64,000 bases of DNA from Bradyrhizobium sp. CB1015 (GCF_025200925.1 NZ_CP104174.1:2728001-2792000); one strand, 5' to 3'. Shown: positions 7,832 through 17,601, counted from the stretch's first letter. Program-made: numbers and translations. Notes: generated by a model not told the origin, from the sequence alone.

Positions 7832-9184
7832 TTATGACAACCTCATATCCAGCAGCCGCCGCCCCTCACCCTTCAGCAGCTTCTTCACCGCGCTGGATGC
7901 CACGACCTCGCCGTCATTGGCATAGGCCTCGTGGTTCTTCTCGATGTCGTCGAGGCGGTAGAGGTAGTTGACCATGATTCCGGCGGACTCGCGTAGGCCC
8001 TTGGGCGAGAGGTCGCCCAGCCAGTTGATGCGCTCCAGCCGCGCGCCGTTGCCGAGATGGAAGCGGGCGACGGAATCGATCAGCTTGCCCTTCGGCGTGC
8101 GTGCCTTGAGGAAATAGTGCGCCGCGAGCGGCTCCAGCACGGCGCGGAGCAGCGCCGCCGTTTCCGGGCTTTCGAACCATCTGGGATCATCGAGGCGCTT
8201 GAGCACCTCGCGGTCCTCGTCCGACAGCGGCAGGTCCTTGTCCTGCTTCACCCAGCCCATGAAGCCCGGCACCGGCGACAGCGTCACGAAGTTGTCGAGC
8301 TTCGGCAGCTCGCGGCGCAATTCTTCTACCACCTGCTTGATCAGGAAGCTGCCGAAGGAGATGCCGCCAAGGCCGCGCTGGGTGTTGGAGATCGAATAGA
8401 ACACGGCGGTGCGCGCCTTCGCGATGGGAAGGTGCTGGCGGTCGACCGCGAGCAGCGGTGCGATCGCGCCGGGAATCGTCTCGGTCAGCGCCACCTCGAC
8501 GAAGATCAGCGGCTCGTCCACCATCGCGGGATGGAAGAAGGCATAGCAGCGGCGGTCGACGGGATCGATGCGGCGGCGCAGATCGTCCCAGTCGGAGATC
8601 TCGTGCACGGCTTCGTAACGGATGATCTTTTCGAGGATGTTGGCCGGGGTCGACCAGTCGATCCTGCGCAGCACGAGAAACCCCCTGTTGAACCACGAAG
8701 AGAGAAGATGCGAGACGTCGCGATCGAGCGCGGCGAGATCGGTATGCCCGTTCATCATGCCGAGCAAATCGGCGCGCATGTTGACGAGATCGCCGGTACC
8801 GCCCGGCGCGCGGTTGAGGCGGCGGATCAGCTCCTGACGCCGCGGCTCGGAGGCGAAATGCAGGGCGCTGGCATCCTCGTCGGTCGGCTTGGTGCGCCAT
8901 TGCTCGATGGCCTTGGACAAGCGTTCCCGGTCGGGACCGAAAAAGCGCACCAATCCTTCGAAGAAGGCGCGGCGTCCGTCCGCATCCAGCTCCTGATAGA
9001 GATCGAGCACCTCGCGCGCCATGGCAGTGCCGGACGCTTCGCCCCGGCCGGACAGCAGCGCGCCGCAGAGCTCGAGCAGTCCATCGGCATCCCGTTTGGT
9101 GTCCGAGGCGTCCCCGCGGCGAAGCAGCGTGCGGCCGCGCTCGGAGATGGTGGCGAGCAGGTCGGAGAAGAAGGCGTTGGCCAT
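7832..9184 (-). CDS. Malonyl-CoA decarboxylase
   Basis: A 450-residue protein matching the MCD family, which splits malonyl-CoA to acetyl-CoA and CO2. The C-terminal catalytic domain (acetyltransferase-like fold) is recognisable: HPAMVDEPLIFVEVAL, the VFYSISNTQRGLGGISFGSFLIK stretch whose Ser-Phe loop binds CoA, VTLSPVPGF and DSVARFHLGNGA with the catalytic His, and YLYRLDDIEKNHE near the end. The N-terminal helical domain is present. In rhizobia MatA works with MatB and MatC in malonate use; neither is next to it here, so it may instead control malonyl-CoA level. Confidence 0.93.
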   Translation of the reverse strand: MANAFFSDLLATISERGRTLLRRGDASDTKRDADGLLELCGALLSGRGEASGTAMAREVLDLYQELDADGRRAFFEGLVRFFGPDRERLSKAIEQWRTKPTDEDASALHFASEPRRQELIRRLNRAPGGTGDLVNMRADLLGMMNGHTDLAALDRDVSHLLSSWFNRGFLVLRRIDWSTPANILEKIIRYEAVHEISDWDDLRRRIDPVDRRCYAFFHPAMVDEPLIFVEVALTETIPGAIAPLLAVDRQHLPIAKARTAVFYSISNTQRGLGGISFGSFLIKQVVEELRRELPKLDNFVTLSPVPGFMGWVKQDKDLPLSDEDREVLKRLDDPRWFESPETAALLRAVLEPLAAHYFLKARTPKGKLIDSVARFHLGNGARLERINWLGDLSPKGLRESAGIMVNYLYRLDDIEKNHEAYANDGEVVASSAVKKLLKGEGRRLLDMRLS

Positions 9185-9379
9185 CTGGGCTTTCGTGTCA
9201 GGCTTGTGCGATGCGGGAGCTTACACGTGATTTGGGTGGAAACCGATCACAATCAAGCAGGGGAATGCGGCATCTTTAGTTGGGGCGTGCGTTTGGAGAA
9301 TGCTGGCATGCGGGGCGGAGGCGGGGAAGGGGGCGGAGCGTGGGGTGGCATTTGGGAACGAGGCGGCAGCCACATTCTC

Positions 9380-9465
9380 CGTCATTGCGAGCGCAGCGAA
9401 GCAATCCAGAATCCCTCCGCGGCGGCATTCTGGATTGCTTCGTCGCTTCGCTTCTCGCAATGACG
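9380..9465. repeat. Palindromic repeat, class 1, overlapping the 3' end of an AraC gene
   Basis: An intact copy with arms CGTCATTGCGAGCGCAGCG and CGCTTCTCGCAATGACG. It is read through in frame by the minus-strand AraC gene, and the TGA stop of that gene lies in the outer CGTCA of the repeat at 9382-9384. Confidence 0.87.
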
Positions 9466-10284
9466 AGATTGGGGCTGCCCCTTCCCCGCAAACTCCGTCG
9501 GCGTCCGCCCCGTCACCTGGCGGAACGCGGCCGAGAACGCCGGCACGCTGGCATAGCCGAGCTGGTTCGCGAGCTGCTTCACCGACACGCTCGCATCCGT
9601 CGATATCCGCTCGATCGCCGCCGCAATCCTGGCGCGTTGGCACCAGCTCTTGAAGCTCAGCTGCGTCTCGCTGGAGAACAGCCGCGACAGTGTGCGCGCC
9701 GAGGTTCCGACCTCTCGCGCCAGCGTGTCGATGTCGTGCAGGCCGGTGGGATCGTCGAGCACAATCATCGCGGCGCGGCGGCAGCGCGCTTCACGAGGCA
9801 GCGGCACGAAGGTCGCGGAATCCTCCGCCTGGTGCAGTTCCAGCATGACCAGCCGAACCAGCAGCTCGGTGCGCGCCTCGGTGCTGCGCCCGTCGAACAG
9901 CGCCAGGATCGCCTGATTGAGCAGCGGTGACACCCGCACCACGAATTCCCGGGTCAGGCCGTCATAGCGCTGCTCGCGTTCCAGCCAGGGCAGGTCGAAA
10001 TACAGCGTGCGCATTTCGATGTCGGCGAGCAGGTCGATGGCATGCTCGAGCCCGGCCGGCACCCAGACCGCGCGGTCCGGCGGCACCAGCCAGCGTCCGG
10101 CGGGCGTCGTCACCTGCATCGTGCCCTTCGCCGCGTAGATCAGCTGCGCCTCGCGGTGCATGTGCAGATCGATCCGCATCCCCTTGGGATAGTCGCGAGC
10201 GACCAGGTGCACGCCCGCGGGCGAGCGGTGGTTGCTCCGGACCTCCCGCAGGATTGGCGTTTCCAAGACAGTCATTGGCAGCAT
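9382..10284 (-). CDS. AraC family regulator with cupin sensor and repeat-encoded C-terminus
   Basis: The 300-residue protein has an N-terminal cupin-like sensor (LHMHREAQLIYAAKGTMQV) and a C-terminal double helix-turn-helix (DIDTLAREVGTSARTLSRLF, then QLANQLGYASVPAFSAAFRQVTG). The normal family end is near TPTEFAGKGQ. The last 27 residues, RHCEKRSDEAIQ to SLRSQ, are a translation of the class 1 palindrome at 9380-9465, so the native stop has been displaced. The start may be ATG 10284 or the ATG three codons on at 10275. It is divergent from an MFS gene, which it probably controls. Confidence 0.88.
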   Translation of the reverse strand: MLPMTVLETPILREVRSNHRSPAGVHLVARDYPKGMRIDLHMHREAQLIYAAKGTMQVTTPAGRWLVPPDRAVWVPAGLEHAIDLLADIEMRTLYFDLPWLEREQRYDGLTREFVVRVSPLLNQAILALFDGRSTEARTELLVRLVMLELHQAEDSATFVPLPREARCRRAAMIVLDDPTGLHDIDTLAREVGTSARTLSRLFSSETQLSFKSWCQRARIAAAIERISTDASVSVKQLANQLGYASVPAFSAAFRQVTGRTPTEFAGKGQPQSRHCEKRSDEAIQNAAAEGFWIASLRSQ

Positions 10285-10336
10285 CCCGTCATGGGGAGGA
10301 CGTATAACTCATTTCGGAGCAGGAGAGGATTCGGGA

Positions 10337-11509
10337 ATGAACAGCCCCAGCCGGGTCATCGCTTTCGTCAATGCCGGCCATTTCATCGACCATTATTCGA
10401 TGCTGATCTTCGCCGCCGCGGTGATCATCATGGGCCCGGCGCTCGGCATGGCCTATTCGGAATTGTTGCCTTACGCGACGCCGGGCTTCGTCGCCTTCGG
10501 CGCGGGCTCGCTGCTCACCGGCTGGCTGGGCGACCGCTGGAGCCGCCGCCATATGATGCTGATCTACTTCGTCGGCATCGGCCTCTCCATGATCTCCGTC
10601 GGCCTGGTGCAGACGCCCGGGCAGCTCGGCGCCGCGCTGCTCGCGATCGGCATCTTTGCCTCGATCTATCACCCCGTCGGCACCGCCATGATCGTGTCCT
10701 ACGCCGACCGGCTCGGCCGCGAGATGGGCATCAACGGCGTCTGGGGCAATCTCGGCGTGGCCTCGTCGGCCCTGGTCACTGGCGTGATCGGCCAATATCT
10801 CGGCTGGCGCTTCGCCTTCATCGTACCCGGCGTGGTCACGGTGCTGATCGGCATCGCCTTCGCGCTGAGCGTCGTGCACGAGGACCGCAAGGGCAGCAAG
10901 CAGGCGGCGGCGCAGGCGCGGGTGGCCAAGCAGGACATGTGGCGCGTGATCCTGGCGCTGCTGATCGTGGTGATCGCGATCTCCACGACCTTCAACGCCG
11001 TCACCGTCGCGCTGCCAAAGCTGTTCGCCGAGCGGCTTGCGGACCTGACCAAAAGCCCGGCGCTGCTCGGGGTCATCGCCGCCGGCGTCTACGTGTTCGG
11101 CGCGATGACGCAGTACACGATCGGCCGGCTGCTCGACCGCTATTCGCTGAAGACGGTGGCGCTGCCGCTCTCCTTCATGCTGGCGCCGTTCCTGTATCTG
11201 GCCGCCAGTCTCAACAATTTGCCGTTGATCCTGGTCTCGATCGGCATCGTCATGGGCGCGTTCGGGCAGGTCACCGTCAACGACGCCATGGTCGGCAAAT
11301 ACACCACGGAAGAGTGGCGCTCGCGCGCCTATGCCGTGCGCTATTTCGTCGGCTTCACCGCGGCCGGCGCCTCCGTCGGCCTGGTCGCCTGGCTCTACGA
11401 GCAGGGCGGCTTCGCCACCATGCTGCACGCCTTCGCCGCCCTCTGCCTGCTCGCCATCGCCGCCGCGCTGATCCTGCCGCGCGAGATTCGGGCGTCGCAG
11501 AGAGCGTGA
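10337..11509 (+). CDS. MFS transporter
   Basis: A 390-residue membrane protein with about twelve hydrophobic segments and the MFS loop motif between helices 2 and 3 (GWLGDRWSRRHMML). An ATG at 10337 follows AGGAGAGG at 10321-10328. The conserved IYHPVGTAMIVSYADRLGREMGINGVWGN segment resembles the fosmidomycin-resistance/cyanate-type MFS groups, but substrate is not predictable. Divergent from the AraC-family gene with 52 bases between the starts, which is the usual arrangement for a regulator and its exporter or importer. Confidence 0.86.
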   Translation: MNSPSRVIAFVNAGHFIDHYSMLIFAAAVIIMGPALGMAYSELLPYATPGFVAFGAGSLLTGWLGDRWSRRHMMLIYFVGIGLSMISVGLVQTPGQLGAALLAIGIFASIYHPVGTAMIVSYADRLGREMGINGVWGNLGVASSALVTGVIGQYLGWRFAFIVPGVVTVLIGIAFALSVVHEDRKGSKQAAAQARVAKQDMWRVILALLIVVIAISTTFNAVTVALPKLFAERLADLTKSPALLGVIAAGVYVFGAMTQYTIGRLLDRYSLKTVALPLSFMLAPFLYLAASLNNLPLILVSIGIVMGAFGQVTVNDAMVGKYTTEEWRSRAYAVRYFVGFTAAGASVGLVAWLYEQGGFATMLHAFAALCLLAIAAALILPREIRASQRA

Positions 11510-11757
11510 GATGCAGAGTTCTCGTGTCCCGGACAAGCGCGCCTCAAGTGCGGCGCCGATCCGGGACCCAGAGGCCGCGAATTTCCCCTGCCGCGGGGCT
11601 TCGCTTGAGACCCGCCCATCATGCCATTATGCCCCTGTTTTGCCCGACGGAGCAAGCCGTTTCGGCAAGACCGAAATATTATCAAGCCTTTTCAACCTCA
11701 TCCCTACTGTGCATGGGGTTGTTTTCCCACTTTTTGTTTTGAGCGCACCAAAGGAAG
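11510..11757. other. Convergent intergenic stretch with a T-rich tail and candidate repeat
   Basis: Between the 3' ends of the MFS and RND genes. It contains TGCCCCTGTTTTGCCCGACGG and, further on, TGCATGGGGTTGTTTT, which I recall as recurring in Bradyrhizobium intergenic DNA (memory, not checked). The T-rich end could serve termination in the plus direction. No gene is seen. Confidence 0.4.
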
Positions 11758-14700
11758 CTAGGTCTTCACCTCCGCCACCGCCTTCACCGCCTTCTTGCCC
11801 GCCCGCCAGTTCTCGAAGCGCTGCACCACCACGAAGAAGGCCGGCACGAACAGCACCGCGAGGCAGGTCGAGGCCAGCATGCCGGAGAATACCGTGATGC
11901 CGATCGACTTGCGGGCGCTGGCGCCGGCGCCGGTGGCGAGCACCAGCGGGACGACGCCGAGGATGAAGGCGAACGACGTCATCAGGATCGGCCGGAAGCG
12001 GGCGCGCGCCGCTTCGATCGCGGACTCCAGGATCGGCTTGCCGTCGCGGCCGTGCAGCTCGAGCCCGACCTCGACGATCAGGATCGCGTTCTTGGCCGAC
12101 AGCGCGATCAAGAGGATCAGGCCGATCTGGCAATACAGGTTGTTGTCGATCTTGAGGGCGGAGAGGATCAGCATCGGCCCGAGCAGCGACAGCGGCACGG
12201 CGAGGATCACCGAGATCGGCGCGTACCAGCTCTCATACTGGCCGGCGAGCACGAGATAGACCAGCAGCATGGCGAGCCCGAACACCCAGTAGATCTGGTT
12301 CGAGACCGCCTTCTCCTGATAGGACATCGCGGTCCATTCATAGCCGGTGCCGGGCGGCAGCGTCTTGTCCGCGATCTCCTCCATCAGCTTCAGCGACTGG
12401 CCGGACGAATAGCCCTGCGCCGGCAGGCCGATCACGGTCGAGGACGGATAGAGGTTATAGAGGCTGATCAGCGACGGGCCGGTGGCCGGCGTGATCTTGG
12501 CGACGGTGCCGATCGGGATCATGTCGCCGTTCGAGTTGCGCACCTGCATGTTGGCGATGTCGCGCTCGGTGACGCGGAAGGCGGGATCGGCCTGGGTGTA
12601 GACCTGGAACACGCGGCCGAACTTGTTGAACTGGTTGACGTAGGACGAGCCGAGATAGGTCGACAGCGCCGAGAACACCTGATCCGTCGTCACGTGCAGC
12701 GTCTGGGTCTTGATCCGGTCGATCTCGACGTTGAATTGCGGCACCGAGGAGCGGAACGAGGACTGCACGCGCTGCAGCGCGCTCTGGCTCTGGCCGTTCG
12801 AGACCATCGCCCCGGTGATGGCCTGCAGCTTGGCGAAATCGCTGTTGCCGTCGCGCAGCTCGACCTGCATCGAAAAGCCGGCGGCATTGCCGATGCCCTG
12901 GATCGGCGGCGGCGGCAACACGATGGTACGGGCTTCCATGATGATCGCGAGCTTGTCGTTGAGGCCATAGACCAGCGAGCGCAGATCCTCGCCGGGTCCT
13001 TTACGGGCGTCCCAATCCTTCAGGATGATGTAGGCGACGCCGGCATTGGCGAGGCTGGCGCTGTTGTCGAGCGCGGAGATGCCGGCGATGGTGATGACCT
13101 GCGCCACGCCTGGCGTGTCCTTGATCAGCCCGCTCGCCTTGTCGAGCACGGCCTGCGTCCGCTCCAGTGCGGCGCCGTCGGGCAGCTGCACGGCGGCGAT
13201 CAGATAGCCCTGGTCCTCGATCGGCAGGAAGCCGGTCGGCACCCGCGACAGGCCGTAGCCGCTGGCTGCGATGACCAGCAGGGCGAACGCGACCGAGATG
13301 GTGGCGTGCTTCACCAGAAATGTGATCAGCCTGGTGTAGCCGCGCTCGACGGGGTCGTAGACCGCATTGAAACCCCGATAGAAGAAATTGCGTTGCTCCG
13401 GCGGCACCGCCGGCCGCAGCCACAGCGCGCATTGCGTCGGCTTCAAGGTCGCTGCGTTGATGGCGGAGAGCAGCGCGGTCGCGGCGATCACCAGCGCGAA
13501 TTGCGAATAGATGCGCCCCGTCAATCCGGCGAGGAACGAGGCCGGCAAAAACACCGAGATCAGCACCAGCGTGATCCCGACGATCGGCGCGAACAGCTGG
13601 TCCATTGCCTTGATCGCGGCGTCGTGGCCATTCATGCCCTGCTCGATGTTGTGGGCGGCGCCTTCGACCACCACGATGGCGTCGTCGACCACGATGCCGA
13701 TCGCGAGCACGATCGCAAACAGCGTCGACATGTTGATGGTGAAGCCGAGCGCCGCCATCGCGGCGAAGGCGCCGATGATGGTGACGGGCACCGTCGTCGC
13801 CGGCACCAGCATTGCGCGCCAGTCCTGCAGGAAAACGAGGATCACGACCAGCACCAGCAGGCCGGCCTCGATCAAGGTCATGTAGACCTCGTGCACCGAG
13901 GCTTCCACGAACTTGGTGGTGTCGAACGGGGTGTCGTACTTGATGCCTTCGGGGAAGCGCTTGGCGAGCTCCGCCATCTTCTTCTCGACGGCCTGCTCGA
14001 CCTGGAGCGCGTTGGCGCCGGGCGACTGGAACACGCCGATGCCGGTGGCGGGCTGCTTGTTGAGCGAGAAGATCTGGCTGTAGGTCTGCGCGCCGAGCTC
14101 GACCCAGCCGACGTCGCGCACGCGGGTGACGTCGCCGCTCGTGCCCGTCTTGACGATGATGTTCTCGAACTGGCCGGAATCGTCGAGGCGTCCGTTGACG
14201 TTCAGCGTGTACTGGAACGCCTGTCCCGGCGGCGTCGGCGGTGCACCGACCTGGCCGGCGGAGACCTGCTGGCTCTGCTGCTGGATCGCCTGGATCACGT
14301 CCTGCGGCACCAGACCTCGCACCTGCAGCTTGTTGGGATCGAGCCAGATCCGCATCGAATATTGGCCGGCACCGAACACGGTGACGTTGCCGACGCCGGG
14401 CAGGCGCGAGAGCTCGTCGCGGATGTTGATGGTGGCGTAGTTGCTCAAGTAAAGGCTGTCGTATTTCGCATCCGGCGAGGTCAGCGTCACGAACAACAGG
14501 ATCGAGGTCGACCGCTTCTGCACGGTGACGCCCTGGTTCTGCACGGCTTGCGGCAATTGCGACAATGCACTGGAGACGCGGTTCTGCACCAGCACCTGCG
14601 CGAAGTTGAGGTCGGTGCCGATCTTGAAGGTCACGGTCAGCGTATAGGTGCCGTCGGAGCCGCTGTAGGACTGCATGTACAGCATGTCCTCGACGCCGTT

Positions 14701-14910
14701 GACCTGCTGCTCGATCGGCAGCGCCACGGTGTCGATCACGGTCTTGGCGCTGGCGCCGGGATAGCGCGTTGTGACCTGCACGGTCGGCGGCACCACGTCG
14801 GGGTATTGGGCGACGGCGAGGTTGAACAGCGCGACGCCGCCGATCAGGATCATCAGGAGCGCGATGACGTTGGAGAGGACCGGCCGCTCGATGAAGAACT
14901 TTGAGATCAT
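11758..14910 (-). CDS. RND efflux pump, HAE1 (AcrB/MexB-type) inner-membrane transporter
   Basis: At 1050 residues this is a full-length hydrophobe/amphiphile efflux pump driven by the proton gradient. It starts with the family's MISKFFIERPVLSNVIAL, has two large periplasmic loops, the proton-relay Asp pair in TM4 (AIGIVVDDAIVVVE) and the Lys in TM10 (LSAKNAILIVE). The G-F-L-P-x-E-D-Q-G motif (TGFLPIEDQGYL) opens the second half. The adaptor gene is 12 bases upstream, so they form one operon. No outer-membrane factor or TetR regulator is in the window, so a TolC-like partner must be elsewhere. Confidence 0.95.
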   Translation of the reverse strand: MISKFFIERPVLSNVIALLMILIGGVALFNLAVAQYPDVVPPTVQVTTRYPGASAKTVIDTVALPIEQQVNGVEDMLYMQSYSGSDGTYTLTVTFKIGTDLNFAQVLVQNRVSSALSQLPQAVQNQGVTVQKRSTSILLFVTLTSPDAKYDSLYLSNYATINIRDELSRLPGVGNVTVFGAGQYSMRIWLDPNKLQVRGLVPQDVIQAIQQQSQQVSAGQVGAPPTPPGQAFQYTLNVNGRLDDSGQFENIIVKTGTSGDVTRVRDVGWVELGAQTYSQIFSLNKQPATGIGVFQSPGANALQVEQAVEKKMAELAKRFPEGIKYDTPFDTTKFVEASVHEVYMTLIEAGLLVLVVILVFLQDWRAMLVPATTVPVTIIGAFAAMAALGFTINMSTLFAIVLAIGIVVDDAIVVVEGAAHNIEQGMNGHDAAIKAMDQLFAPIVGITLVLISVFLPASFLAGLTGRIYSQFALVIAATALLSAINAATLKPTQCALWLRPAVPPEQRNFFYRGFNAVYDPVERGYTRLITFLVKHATISVAFALLVIAASGYGLSRVPTGFLPIEDQGYLIAAVQLPDGAALERTQAVLDKASGLIKDTPGVAQVITIAGISALDNSASLANAGVAYIILKDWDARKGPGEDLRSLVYGLNDKLAIIMEARTIVLPPPPIQGIGNAAGFSMQVELRDGNSDFAKLQAITGAMVSNGQSQSALQRVQSSFRSSVPQFNVEIDRIKTQTLHVTTDQVFSALSTYLGSSYVNQFNKFGRVFQVYTQADPAFRVTERDIANMQVRNSNGDMIPIGTVAKITPATGPSLISLYNLYPSSTVIGLPAQGYSSGQSLKLMEEIADKTLPPGTGYEWTAMSYQEKAVSNQIYWVFGLAMLLVYLVLAGQYESWYAPISVILAVPLSLLGPMLILSALKIDNNLYCQIGLILLIALSAKNAILIVEVGLELHGRDGKPILESAIEAARARFRPILMTSFAFILGVVPLVLATGAGASARKSIGITVFSGMLASTCLAVLFVPAFFVVVQRFENWRAGKKAVKAVAEVKT

Positions 14911-14922
14911 GGCTGGCAGCCC

Positions 14923-16140
14923 CTACTTGCTCGAGGCCTGCGTCTGCTCGATCTTCGTCACCTGCGGGTCGATCTTCTGGCCCGGGATGACGCGCAAGAG
15001 ACCCGCGGTCACGACGCGGTCCTCCGGCTTCAGGCCGCTCTCGATCACGCGCAGCCCGTTGTCGACCGGGCCGATCTGCACCTTGCGCTGCTCGACGACA
15101 TTGTCGCTGTTGACCACCAGCAGATAACGGCCGCCCTGGTCGCTGCCGAGCGCGGTGTCGGGAACGAGCAGGGCGCTCTTCTCCTGGTCGAAGGGCACGC
15201 GGACGCGGACGAAATAGCCGGGCAGCAGGACCCGCTTGTCGTTGGGAACGAGGCCGCGCACCGCGAGCGTGCCGGTCGACTGATTGAGGGTCGGCGAGAC
15301 GTAGTCGAGCTTGCCCTCGTGCGGATAGCCGGTCTCGGTCTGCAGCCCCACTTGAATCGGGAATTGCTTCATGTCCGTGGGCGTCAGTCCGCGGCGGGTC
15401 GCCTCGGCGCGGATCCGCAGCACGTCCTGCTCGTTGACGGTGAAGTTCACATAGATCGGGTCCATCGCGACGATGGTTGCGAGCTGGGTCGGCGAGGAGA
15501 CGCCAACGAGCTCGCCGATCGAGACCATGTGCGCGCTGACGATGCCGTCGAACGGCGCTGTGACCTTGGTGTAGCCGTAATTGACCTCGGCGAGCTTGGT
15601 GTTGGCCTGCGCCTGCAGCAGATTGGCCTGGGCGTTGTCGCGGTTCGAGGTCGAGGTATCGAGGGTCGACTGTGAGACCGCCTGGCGCTGCACCAGCTCG
15701 GCCTGCCGCTTGTAATCGGCTTCGGCCTGCCGCAGCGAGGCCTGCGCGCCGGCTTCGGCCGCCTGCGCCTGCTCGAGCTTGAGCCTGTAGGTCTCCGGCT
15801 CGATCGTGAACAGCTGGGTGCCCTGCTTGACGAAGCTGCCGTCCTGATAATCGATCGTTTGCAGAAAGCCCTGCACGCGCGCGACCAGATCGACGCTCTT
15901 GATCGGCGCGGTGTTGCCGGTGGCCTCGATGTAGCGCGTCACGGGGCGCTGCACCGGCGTCGCGACGTCCACCTTGGGCGGCGGCGGCGCCACGAACGTG
16001 TTCTTGTCCTCGCAGCCGGCGAGCATGATTACGGCGGTTGCCGCCGCCAAGGATCGTGCCAAGGATCGTGACAAGGCTTGCCCGGCATGTCTCCACACTT
16101 CATTGCATGGTGCGGGAGATGCGGGATTGGCGCGCGTCAT
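14923..16140 (-). CDS. RND efflux periplasmic adaptor lipoprotein (MFP)
   Basis: A 405-residue membrane-fusion protein linking the RND pump to an outer-membrane channel. It has a signal peptide with a lipobox (IMLAGC), so it is probably lipid-anchored, followed by a Pro-rich linker, a lipoyl half (GNTAPIKSVDLVARVQGFL), an alpha-helical hairpin rich in Gln/Ala, the second lipoyl half (TKVTAPFDGIVSAHMV) and beta-barrel domains. The start is ATG 16138-16140 (MTRANPASPA) with GGGGACC upstream; the frame stays open another 25 codons without a likely site. It precedes the pump gene. Confidence 0.92.
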   Translation of the reverse strand: MTRANPASPAPCNEVWRHAGQALSRSLARSLAAATAVIMLAGCEDKNTFVAPPPPKVDVATPVQRPVTRYIEATGNTAPIKSVDLVARVQGFLQTIDYQDGSFVKQGTQLFTIEPETYRLKLEQAQAAEAGAQASLRQAEADYKRQAELVQRQAVSQSTLDTSTSNRDNAQANLLQAQANTKLAEVNYGYTKVTAPFDGIVSAHMVSIGELVGVSSPTQLATIVAMDPIYVNFTVNEQDVLRIRAEATRRGLTPTDMKQFPIQVGLQTETGYPHEGKLDYVSPTLNQSTGTLAVRGLVPNDKRVLLPGYFVRVRVPFDQEKSALLVPDTALGSDQGGRYLLVVNSDNVVEQRKVQIGPVDNGLRVIESGLKPEDRVVTAGLLRVIPGQKIDPQVTKIEQTQASSK

Positions 16141-16318
16141 TCGGTGGTCCCCGATTGCTGTCTGTCGGTGCGGCAGGCTACCAACAAATGCGCAGCCGTG
16201 AAACACCATAGCCATGGCAGTCGCGGGCCTTGCACTGCAAACGGCCGTGTGGCTTTTGACGAATTTGTCATGACAAGGCGCTTTTCACGGGCGCACGATG
16301 AGAGCTTTTTCCTGCGGC

Positions 16319-16451
16319 CATCCTTCGAGACGCCCGCTTGAGGCGGGCTCCTCAGGATGAGGACGGAGTGCGGGGCTGCAATTTCAAAGGGCACTGACGC
16401 TGATGAGCCTCATCCTGAGGAGGCGCGTAAGCGCCGTCTCGAAGGACGAGG
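16319..16451. repeat. Palindromic repeat, class 2, within a 398-bp gene-free stretch
   Basis: Two hairpin units face each other: CATCCTTCGAGACG...CTCCTCAGGATGAGG and CCTCATCCTGAGGAGG...GTCTCGAAGGACGAGG. It is the same class as 6356-6486. The rest of the gap from 16141 to 16538 carries the upstream region of the efflux operon; I see no further gene in it. Confidence 0.78.
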
Positions 16452-16538
16452 CGTGCGCGCAGGCCGCCGCCACAAGCGATATGCGATGGCCCTGGTCCAC
16501 GACCGCATGGTCGTCGGACTGCGTTGGGGACTACAAAG

Positions 16539-17534
16539 CTACATTCCGGTTGCAACCGGCCGGTGCGCATGCCACGCCGCGAGCACATTGGTCTCGTCTT
16601 CGGCGGTGAGACCGACGACCGGCCCGTTGTTGGCGTTGAGCCAATCAAGCGTATCGCGCGCGCTGTCTCCCGGCGGTCGCGAGGTCAGGCCGGCCGTGCG
16701 TGCGGGCGAGGTGTCGCGCGTTAGGAAGCCGGCGTAGTCCGGCAAGGGCAGCCACATCGGCAGGGACCGCGGGCCTGCCCAGCGCCTGACGTCATGCGCT
16801 TCCAGAAAGGCGCGATCGACCCAGGTGAAGCTGCAGGACGCGTTCAGCGCGGATGCGCATTCGCTCAGGAATTCGCCGCGCGTGCGGATCGGCCCGATCC
16901 CGTCATAGATGCCGGTGAGACCGGTCTCTGCCGCATGCACGATCCATTGCGCGAGATCGCGCACGTCGATGAACTGGACCGCATCCTCCGGCGATCCCGG
17001 CGCCAGCACCTCGCCGCCGCGCGCAAGCCGCGCCGGCCAGTAGGCGAACCGTCCGGTCGGGTCCTCGGGCCCTGCGATCAGTCCGGCGCGGCAGATGAAG
17101 GCATCATCACCGACCGCCTGTTCGCAGGCGACCTTGGCGGCGCCGTAGATCGCCTCGGTGCTGTGCTCGATCTCCGCCGCAACAGGCTCGCGCAGCGGCG
17201 CCGTGTCGGCGCGTTGCCCCGGGATGCGGTTGTCAGCATAGACGCTGATCGTCGAAACGAAGGTCCAATGCACGCCCGGCCGCTTCAGCGCGGCGACCGC
17301 GCGCCGGACCTGGCCGGGATGACGCGAGACATCGACCACGGCGTCGAATGTCTCGCCGGCGAGCGGCGCAAGTCCGTCGGCTACGTCGCGGTCGATCCGC
17401 ACGAAGCGGGCGCCGGCGGCAATCGGCCCCGCAAGTCCGCGGGCAGCGCAGGTCACGTCATGACCGCCAGCGCGAGCATGGCTCGCAATCGCCCGGCCGA
17501 GAAACTGGCTGCCGCCGAGAACGAGAATGCGCAT
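16539..17534 (-). CDS. NAD-dependent epimerase/dehydratase family protein
   Basis: A 331-residue Rossmann-fold protein of the extended SDR type. It opens MRILVLGGSQFLGRAIA, a GGxxFLG variant of the NAD(P)-binding motif typical of a plant CSP41-like / isoflavone-reductase-like branch, and has VDVSRHPGQV and FVSTISVYADN with the usual Ser-Tyr region, though the YxxxK motif appears as YGAAK. Substrate unknown. It is the last of several minus-strand genes downstream of the FMO/cupin pair but is 67 bases from the nearest, so linkage is uncertain. Confidence 0.8.
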   Translation of the reverse strand: MRILVLGGSQFLGRAIASHARAGGHDVTCAARGLAGPIAAGARFVRIDRDVADGLAPLAGETFDAVVDVSRHPGQVRRAVAALKRPGVHWTFVSTISVYADNRIPGQRADTAPLREPVAAEIEHSTEAIYGAAKVACEQAVGDDAFICRAGLIAGPEDPTGRFAYWPARLARGGEVLAPGSPEDAVQFIDVRDLAQWIVHAAETGLTGIYDGIGPIRTRGEFLSECASALNASCSFTWVDRAFLEAHDVRRWAGPRSLPMWLPLPDYAGFLTRDTSPARTAGLTSRPPGDSARDTLDWLNANNGPVVGLTAEDETNVLAAWHAHRPVATGM

Positions 17535-17601
17535 GAAACGGTCCGTATCGCCGATGAGATCGCGAGACTACAACCTGTACTGGCAGTTGCAACCCGCTTC
17601 C

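Noticed and set aside
7725..9465. Repeated palindromes as a CRISPR array
   Set aside because: Copies are dispersed between genes at irregular distances, are long palindromes, and have no spacers or cas genes.
12052..14904. A 950-codon open frame on the plus strand
   Set aside because: Antisense shadow of the RND pump gene; composition is Arg/His/Asp-rich with no motif.
13001..16096. A 1031-codon minus-strand frame spanning the RND and adaptor genes
   Set aside because: Out of frame with both; the in-frame readings have complete family signatures.
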